Assembly (NCBI GenBank): GCA_050730835.1
Contig: JBOHNS010000004.1
Span: 1 to 24,900 of the forward strand
DNA: 24,900 nucleotides
Origin: JBOHNS01 sp050730835
GTDB lineage: Bacteria; Patescibacteriota; Saccharimonadia; Saccharimonadales; UBA4665
Direction of reading: 5' to 3'
This document shows, one piece after another, positions 20,599 to 24,900 of the stretch (position 1 is its first letter; each line of letters begins with the position of its first letter). The notes under the pieces were generated by a model. The model was not told where the DNA came from. It did no database searches and saw only the letters and a list, made by a program, of their open reading frames with translations. Made by a program: the position numbers and the translations under genes.

Positions 20599-20820
20599 TT
20601 AACTTTGGCGATAGGTAATGCGACCCTTAGTTAGATCGTAAGGCGTCAATTCTACGCTAACGCTGTCGCCGGGCACAATGCGAATGTAATGCTTGCGCAT
20701 TTTGCCGGCCACGTGAGCTATAATTTCATGGCCGTTTTCGAGCTCGACTTTAAATTGAGTACCCGGGAGGGTCTCTTTGATCGTCCCAGTTAGTTCAATT
20801 ACTTCTTTGCTCGCCGCCAT
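20599..20820 (-). CDS. infA: Translation initiation factor IF-1
   Basis: Binds the 30S A site during initiation. The 73-aa protein is a single S1/OB domain: ELTGTIKETLPGTQFKVELENGHEIIAHVAGKMRKHYIRIVPGDSVSVELTPYDLTKGRITYR matches IF-1 throughout. It is the first gene of the run infA-rpmJ-rpsM-rpsK-rpsD-rpoA-rplQ. The ATG at 20820 is preceded by AT-rich sequence with TATA-like words, a possible promoter, but no clear -35 or SD. Confidence 0.96.
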   Translation of the reverse strand: MAASKEVIELTGTIKETLPGTQFKVELENGHEIIAHVAGKMRKHYIRIVPGDSVSVELTPYDLTKGRITYRQS

Positions 20821-20850
20821 AAATATATAGGTATATATTGCGTCAGTACT

Positions 20851-20879
20851 CGGTAAATCAAAGCAAGCTTTGTTTTACC
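20851..20879. other. Hairpin between divergent infA and nuclease-like genes
   Basis: GGTAAA/TTTACC and CAAAGC/GCTTTG nest as a 12-bp stem with one T-T mismatch and a 2-nt centre. It has a T-rich arm in both directions and may insulate the two divergent transcription units. Confidence 0.5.
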
Positions 20880-20940
20880 TCCGTGCTTCGCATATAACAA
20901 GATTAAAGTATAGGCTAGTCCCAGGTGTTTGTAAAGAGTT

Positions 20941-20969
20941 TTATCAAAAAAGTGCTCTGTACCTATAAT
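20941..20969 (+). promoter_or_regulatory. Promoter of the nuclease-like gene
   Basis: TTATCA (20941-20946), a 17-nt spacer and a perfect TATAAT (20964-20969) stand 20 nt before the ATG at 20990. No SD precedes the start. Confidence 0.55.
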
Positions 20970-20989
20970 ATGACATAATATAAATACCT

Positions 20990-22240
20990 ATGAGGGATAA
21001 TCAACTTTTTAATTCGATAGGCTGGCACAAGTTTTCTGAGGGGGTGCTTGCCGATATTCGTACCGAAGCTAGTAATTTAGGTAAAGAAATATTTGAGGCA
21101 AACAGCGTAGACCAGATAATCGCGCACATCATTTCTACTTGTAAGCTAGAGCCACTGGAGCTATATCCAGGCCAAAAAGAACAAGACGTTATCCCAATAA
21201 CCCAAACTCTAGATTATACAAATACCTCGTTCGGCATATCCGCACACGACGAAGATAGGATAGTGAAGATTCCGGCTTACAAGGCAGTAGTACATGTACC
21301 GTTTGGTGGATCGGCTAGGTTGTGGTCGGTAAGCCCTACGTCAAAACGACTAGACTACGCAGCTGCCGATATAATAGGTAAAACGCTGACATTTTCTCTT
21401 GAGTTTCAGGAATCTTCGGCTACCGCAAAAGGTATCACAAAAGCTATAGATGATAAGGTAGCTTCTATAAACATAAACGTGGCGAACATAAACAATGATT
21501 TATCCGGCTTTGACAGTAGGCTGGAGTTGGTCGCTACGGATGCTGTAAATAAAAGGTTTGAGCAAGTTAATAAGCTTGATGCAATTAAAACAGCTCTCAA
21601 GATACCACTTGAGAAGACTGGCAACCCAAGCCCTTTAAATCGAGTAAAAGTTATCGTGGAGAAAATTGCCCCACTCTCGGCCAAAAAAGAAGAACCGGGA
21701 GCGTACATATCCGAAAGTGACTACGAGCATATTATCGATTCTATGCGTAGCGCTGGCGCATCCATGGAGACTAATCGCGCATCGGAGTTTCAAGACGAGG
21801 AAGCTTTACGCGATGTAATGCTCGTTGTCCTCAGCGGCGCGATCACTGGCGGCATTGCTGGCGGAGAGCTTTTTCATAAAAAAGGAAAGACGGATATCTC
21901 TATTCCTTTCGAGAATAAGGCAACTTTTGTAGCTGAGTGTAAACTCTGGAAAGGGTCAAAGTATATTAATGAAGGTATAGATCAGCTACTCGGATACACT
22001 ACTTGGCGCGACGCTAAAACAACACTAGTAATATTCAATAAAGGTAACGCTAACTTTTCTGCGATACAGAATCAGATAGAGGACATCTTTACGACTAGAC
22101 CGGACTACGTAAAATCCGTTAAGCAGCGTGACGGTGAGTGGCGATTTGTCCTGACCAAGCCTGATGATCCAGGACGTCAAATAGAGATCCACGTGCTTTT
22201 ATTTGATATGTATAATAAGGTATCTTCATCGAAGGCATAG
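20990..22240 (+). CDS. PD-(D/E)XK nuclease-like protein, function unknown
   Basis: The 416-aa protein has a probable nuclease domain in its C-terminal third: GELFHKKGKTDISIPF supplies the Asp, and ATFVAECKLW supplies the E-x-K of the PD-(D/E)XK fold. INEGIDQLLGYTTWRD and TTLVIFNK follow, a pattern I recall from stand-alone restriction-endonuclease-like proteins. The N-terminal part (about residues 1-270) has no motif I can name, though residues 150-200 are helical and possibly coiled. Codon use differs from the flanking genes (more ATA, CTA and AGG, lower GC), which suggests horizontal acquisition. A defence role is an inference; no methylase or partner is adjacent. Confidence 0.75.
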   Translation: MRDNQLFNSIGWHKFSEGVLADIRTEASNLGKEIFEANSVDQIIAHIISTCKLEPLELYPGQKEQDVIPITQTLDYTNTSFGISAHDEDRIVKIPAYKAVVHVPFGGSARLWSVSPTSKRLDYAAADIIGKTLTFSLEFQESSATAKGITKAIDDKVASININVANINNDLSGFDSRLELVATDAVNKRFEQVNKLDAIKTALKIPLEKTGNPSPLNRVKVIVEKIAPLSAKKEEPGAYISESDYEHIIDSMRSAGASMETNRASEFQDEEALRDVMLVVLSGAITGGIAGGELFHKKGKTDISIPFENKATFVAECKLWKGSKYINEGIDQLLGYTTWRDAKTTLVIFNKGNANFSAIQNQIEDIFTTRPDYVKSVKQRDGEWRFVLTKPDDPGRQIEIHVLLFDMYNKVSSSKA

Positions 22241-22255
22241 CTTAAAAGGCCTGGA

Positions 22256-22321
22256 CTACGAATGGAGGAGGAATGCTAGGGCGAAGGCTGCGAAGACTAG
22301 TAGTATTCCTACGTTTACCAT
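22256..22321 (-). CDS. Very short hydrophobic ORF, possibly a gene remnant
   Basis: From the ATG at 22321 the minus strand encodes 21 residues (MVNVGILLVFAAFALAFLLHS), a single membrane-spanning segment. The frame is open upstream to 22372 without a start (IGAPVLAFFKHHFWERL), so it may be the end of a lost membrane-protein gene. No SD is visible. Confidence 0.3.
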   Translation of the reverse strand: MVNVGILLVFAAFALAFLLHS

Positions 22322-22408
22322 TAGGCGTTCCCAGAAATGATGCTTGAAGAACGCTAGAACCGGGGCACCTATTTAATCGTCTATACTAAAGTAGTACAAT
22401 TATTTATT

Positions 22409-22655
22409 ATGAGTGACGACCAGTTTACTAGACTTTTTAAATATATCGAAGAATTCAGGAGCGACGTTAATAAACGCTTTGAGGAAGCTGCTACAGACCG
22501 TGCTGATATTCGAGGGGCTATTGGCGAACTAAGCGCTTTAGGTCAGAGACTACCATAACGGGATGACTGTTACTTCGCACCAAATGGATAAGTTGCGCGA
22601 GGCCGTATTGCAGATTGAGCAAGAGACCGGTGTAAAGCTCAAATTTGAGATTTAA
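22409..22655 (+). pseudogene. Small coiled-coil-type gene with a frameshift
   Basis: The ATG at 22409 opens 49 codons (MSDDQFTRLFKYIEEFRSDVNKRFEEAA...) to a TAA at 22556. The next frame continues DYHNGMTVTSHQMDKLREAV and then IEQETGVKLKFEI to a TAA at 22653-22655. Joined, they make about an 80-residue helical protein of a type I recall as frequent in Saccharibacteria: MSD(E/D)-FT-LFKYM-RFD at the start and LERW...TGVKLxF at the end. The break is near 22540-22550 (GGTCAGAGAC). A sequencing indel would restore it. TACAAT at 22395-22400 may be its -10 box. Confidence 0.6.
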
Positions 22656-22693
22656 ACTTTTTAAAAGCTCTGCGATTTTACGAAATAATTCTT

Positions 22694-22765
22694 GTTACTT
22701 TTTGTTTTTCTTGGCGCGGCGGAGTAATTTCTGGTTGAATTTTAGGCGGCTGCTGGCGGTTGCGG
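22694..22765 (-). repeat. 72-bp direct repeat, copy 1 (a gene 3' end)
   Basis: Matches 23341-23412 at about 62 of 72 positions in the same orientation. On the minus strand both copies encode the same C-terminus, ATASS-LKF-Q-LLRRAKKNKK and stop; most substitutions are synonymous or conservative, so it diverged under coding constraint. Confidence 0.8.
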
Positions 22766-22796
22766 GATTGACATTGCCGTAATGTAGGAGTAACAT
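22695..22796 (-). pseudogene. 33-codon gene fragment ending LLRRAKKNKK
   Basis: From the ATG at 22796 the frame encodes MLLLHYGNVNPATASSRLKF and then NQKLLRRAKKNKK. It is open further upstream to about 22845 without a good start or SD. The C-terminal 24 residues are paralogous to the fragment at 23342. It is probably the stump of a gene whose 5' part is gone. Function unknown. Confidence 0.45.
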
Positions 22797-22803
22797 ACTC
22801 AAT

Positions 22804-22858
22804 AAGACCTTCGGCACTGTGGTTTCTAGGCCACCCAGCGGAAGGCCTTTTTATTTTA
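22804..22858 (+). terminator. Rho-independent terminator closing the accessory patch
   Basis: AAGACCTTCGGC (22804-22815) pairs with GCGGAAGGCCTT (22838-22849) with two mismatches, with an inner GTGG/CCAC. TTTATTTTAT follows on the plus strand. It would end plus-strand transcription from 20990/22409 and abuts the stop of the convergent 139-aa gene. Confidence 0.55.
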
Positions 22859-23270
22859 TGTTTCTTGCCGGGAAGACTGACATAAAATCTTTGCGGCCTG
22901 TCCGCTTGTTCTGCTTTACTTGCACATAAAATAATTCACCGTCTTTGGTAAAACCCTCGAACCTGTGCAATATTTCGTTTAAGTTGGCCCGTTTGAATAT
23001 GGTTTGTGGGCTATTGGTAGTATTTCTAAGTAAGTCAATCGCGCATAAAAATAGTTTTGCGCGCTGAAGTTGTTCACCTTTTCGCTTTTGAACTAAATGA
23101 TTGAAGAAAATGTTAATAAAAACTTTGTCGCCATCAAAATATTTGGAGCGCACGTACGGCTGCCGCTTAGTTAAATGCTGGATAGTACGATATTCGCGGC
23201 GAGCGCTGCGCACGGCTTCATCATAGGTTGTGCCTGCAAGTTTGCCATATTTTGATTTGAAGGCTGACAT
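22851..23270 (-). CDS. Conserved-looking hypothetical protein, 139 aa
   Basis: Basic soluble protein: MSAFKSKYGKLAGTTYDEAVRSARREYRTIQHLTKRQ, then YVRSKYFDGDKVFINIFFNHLVQK, AKLFLCAIDLLRNTT, and the end FEGFTKDGELFYVQVKQNKRTGRKDFMSVFP. I recall similar stand-alone proteins in CPR genomes. The last block, a beta-rich segment ending in FMSVFP, resembles small nuclease or toxin domains, but no catalytic set can be named, so the function is left open. No antitoxin-like gene is adjacent. It lies between two copies of a 72-bp direct repeat, as if inserted into or duplicated with another gene. The ATG at 23270 has no clear SD. Confidence 0.7.
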   Translation of the reverse strand: MSAFKSKYGKLAGTTYDEAVRSARREYRTIQHLTKRQPYVRSKYFDGDKVFINIFFNHLVQKRKGEQLQRAKLFLCAIDLLRNTTNSPQTIFKRANLNEILHRFEGFTKDGELFYVQVKQNKRTGRKDFMSVFPARNIK

Positions 23271-23340
23271 AATTTACCAGCTTACCACTCTCCTTCACTG
23301 AAAGCTACGGCGAGCATGCTTTTACATCTGTTTTGGTATT

Positions 23341-23412
23341 GTTATTTTTTGTTTTTCTTGGCTCGACGAAGTAATCGTTGGCCGAATTTTAGGTGGCTGC
23401 TGGCGGTTGCGG
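23341..23412 (-). repeat. 72-bp direct repeat, copy 2
   Basis: Partner of 22694-22765. Minus-strand product ATASSHLKFGQRLLRRAKKNKK and stop. Confidence 0.8.
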
Positions 23413-23575
23413 ACTCGGCGGCGGTTTGAGCGTCCGCAAAAAAGTCGGGTTCGGAGTATTGGTCGTAGGTTACCATTAGGGCGCGGGATTCTATGGCGCG
23501 CAAGGTTTCCAGGGCTACGGAAATTTTAGGAGACTGTCTTCTAACTGATAGAAAATGTGGCTTGTTGACGGTTCT
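23342..23575 (-). pseudogene. Degenerate gene downstream of the ABC permease
   Basis: The minus-strand frame following the permease stop is open for 77 codons to the TAA at 23342 but has no ATG until MVTYDQYSEPDFFADA (23476; 44 aa). The readable part, KISVALETLRAIESRALMV, is protein-like. One frame over, just upstream, FYQLEDSLLK continues it naturally, so a frameshift near 23525-23535 is likely. It shares its C-terminus with the fragment at 22695. I do not recognise the family. Confidence 0.45.
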
Positions 23576-24550
23576 TTAAGCGTCGCGTTTTAGGACAAAT
23601 AGATAGGTTGCGGCGACGGCTATGGCGGTTAGGGCCAGGTAAATTGCGGCTTCGATGAATTGGAATGGCCAGTAGCGGTTGGCGGGCTGATAAACTGTGA
23701 TGATTTTGGCGGCACACTTGGGATTTGTGGTGTTGGCGGGCAGCTTGCCGCAATAGCCAGGCGTGCCGCAGACTTGGCCATCGGCGTGAGCGTTGCCGGA
23801 AATCTGGGTGGTTGATTGGCTTTGGCAATTTTTAGGATTTAATTTTGGCTCGACGAATTTTTGGCTGACTTGCCAGCCGCCGCTAGATGCTACAGAAGAA
23901 AAATCGCTAGTCGAACGAAACGCGTTAAAGCTGTGGACATGTGTAATCGGCGCTTCATAATGCGGTCGCACGAAGTTAGCGACGACGTATTGCAAGGCGA
24001 CGAAAACGAATAGCGTGACAGCCAAGGCCCACAAAACTTGTTTCAGCCAAGCGCCGATGGCGGCACCGAGTGCCGCGGCAAACACGGCATAAACCACCGG
24101 CATCAGGCTGTGAATATCGAAATTTAAGGGTGCGAAACGCTGGCCATTAATGGTGCTTAGAGTTTGCGACCAATAGGTTACGGCCGCCGCGGTAACGGCG
24201 CCGTAAACGGCAGCAGCAGCGATTAGCCAGCCCAACTTGGCGCTTAGCCATTGGCGCCGGCTAACGCTTTGTGTCCAGGCCAGCTTATTAGTATCATCCT
24301 GATATTCTTTGGCGACTAACGGTACACCCCAAAATAGTCCAATTAAAAGCGGCACGGCGATGGACACCTGCACTAAGCGATGAATTAACTGATTGATAGT
24401 AAAATACTGCGTGGTATGAACCGCCAGTGCGTGGTGGTAGGCGTGATTAATTTGCAGGCCAGAAATTATCAGGAAAATAGCATAAGCTATTAATGCCGCA
24501 CCGGAAAAAATTATTAGCTTGCGGTATTGGCGCCAGATTAAATAATTCAT
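23576..24550 (-). CDS. ABC-2 type transporter permease
   Basis: 324-aa membrane protein with about six hydrophobic segments: FSGAALIAYAIFLIISG, VSIAVPLLIGLFWGVPLV, LIAAAAVYGAVTAAAV, LMPVVYAVFAAALGAAIGAWL, WALAVTLFVFVALQYVV and the C-terminal AAIYLALTAIAVAATYLFVL. VAKEYQDDTNKLAWTQSVSRRQWLSAKLG is the cytoplasmic amphipathic segment typical of these permeases. A large extracytoplasmic loop (about residues 205-290) carries four cysteines (NCQS, VCGTPGYCG, KCAAK), possibly disulphide-bonded. Its ATG overlaps the ATPase stop (ATGA) with a perfect SD, so the two form one exporter. Substrate unknown. Confidence 0.88.
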   Translation of the reverse strand: MNYLIWRQYRKLIIFSGAALIAYAIFLIISGLQINHAYHHALAVHTTQYFTINQLIHRLVQVSIAVPLLIGLFWGVPLVAKEYQDDTNKLAWTQSVSRRQWLSAKLGWLIAAAAVYGAVTAAAVTYWSQTLSTINGQRFAPLNFDIHSLMPVVYAVFAAALGAAIGAWLKQVLWALAVTLFVFVALQYVVANFVRPHYEAPITHVHSFNAFRSTSDFSSVASSGGWQVSQKFVEPKLNPKNCQSQSTTQISGNAHADGQVCGTPGYCGKLPANTTNPKCAAKIITVYQPANRYWPFQFIEAAIYLALTAIAVAATYLFVLKRDA

Positions 24551-24900
24551 TGTTTGCCTCCTGTCGGTATTTTGTCCGTGGCTTTAAGTTTTGATTTATC
24601 CATATAAGCCAAGATAATTTCTTCTATATCAGCATCATGGATTTGCCAATGCGAGCCGTGAACTTTTTCGCCGTCATTTAGGCGCACCAGCAAGGTTGTT
24701 TGCCGCGGTGCGTGGGTCTCTTGAATGATCGTGTAATTTGGCTCGGCTTCGGCCGTTTCGCGCTTTGGGCCGACCAGCACTTTATGGGATTTAAGCACAT
24801 TATCAATGTCATCGCAAAGCTGAGTTTCGCCAGAAGCCAGGATAATCAGGTGGTCGCAAACGCGCTCCAGGTCGGCCAGCAAATGCGAGGACATGACGAC
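24547..24900 (-). CDS. ABC transporter ATP-binding protein, C-terminal part (partial)
   Basis: The frame runs to the window edge (upstream codons Val-Val precede MSSHLLADLERVCDHLIIL), so the gene continues outside and the Met at 24894 is internal. MSSHLL contains the H-loop histidine after the D-loop, followed by LASGETQ and an accessory C-terminal domain that ends PTGGKQ. Signature and Walker motifs lie beyond the window. Its last codons GGA GGC AAA CAA TGA double as the SD and overlap for the permease. Confidence 0.88.
   Translation of the reverse strand, partial: VVMSSHLLADLERVCDHLIILASGETQLCDDIDNVLKSHKVLVGPKRETAEAEPNYTIIQETHAPRQTTLLVRLNDGEKVHGSHWQIHDADIEEIILAYMDKSKLKATDKIPTGGKQ

Noticed and set aside
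23541..23828. Minus-strand 95-codon ORF
   Set aside because: Different frame of the ABC permease 3' end; arginine/proline-rich shadow product.

Overview
The window reads like a chromosome segment of a small-genome bacterium of the Patescibacteria/CPR, most probably Candidatus Saccharibacteria (TM7). That placement is an inference. It rests on protein style, a cysteine-free L36, mixed ATG/GTG starts and the combination of a compact glycogen/oxidative pentose-phosphate block with the alpha ribosomal operon. The standard code fits, because TGA is used as a stop. No rRNA gene, CRISPR array or complete insertion sequence was seen.

Layout. 1-1480: end of an unknown gene, a P-loop kinase enclosed by a 37/40-identical inverted repeat, tRNA-Trp(CCA) and a detached copy of that tRNA's 3' end. 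1481-4812 (+): pgl, a 25-codon coupled ORF, gnd, a DUF5808-like gene and zwf, which together give the complete oxidative pentose-phosphate branch. 5121-10554 (+): a GT4/GlgA-like glucan synthase, a GH57 amylase, a GH15 glucoamylase and a ROK sugar kinase interrupted by one in-frame TAA. Logically this block makes and breaks glycogen, then (kinase) makes glucose-6-phosphate for zwf. 10616-12047: rpmG, tRNA-Thr(GGT), tRNA-Thr(UGU), tRNA-Tyr(GUA), several strong hairpins and a YdeI-like gene. 12155-15703 (-): TPR protein, holB, rluA-type and trpS, the last three overlapping or nearly so. 15760-20820 (-): rpsI, rplM, rplQ, rpoA, rpsD, rpsK, rpsM, rpmJ, infA. 20964-23575: an AT-richer accessory patch with a PD-(D/E)XK nuclease-like gene, a frameshifted small gene and a conserved-looking 139-aa hypothetical flanked by two related 72-bp gene ends. 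23576-24900 (-): ABC-2 permease and the C-terminal part of its ATPase.

The most unusual signal is in the spacers. At least nine intergenic regions, across two gene blocks on opposite strands, are built from degenerate tandem repeats with a strict 7-nt period but a different word in each spacer. They are often arranged as two opposed arms, sometimes around a 19-nt CAAAAGC...GCTTTTG hairpin. In six of these spacers the last element before the start codon is a short palindrome whose 3-nt loop plus 3' arm forms the Shine-Dalgarno sequence, and the stem sequences differ but remain complementary. This composite spacer (heptad arm, hairpin, heptad arm, SD hairpin, start) is not a family I recognise, and it sets the true starts of several genes (GTG for GH57, GH15, rpsD and rpsM).
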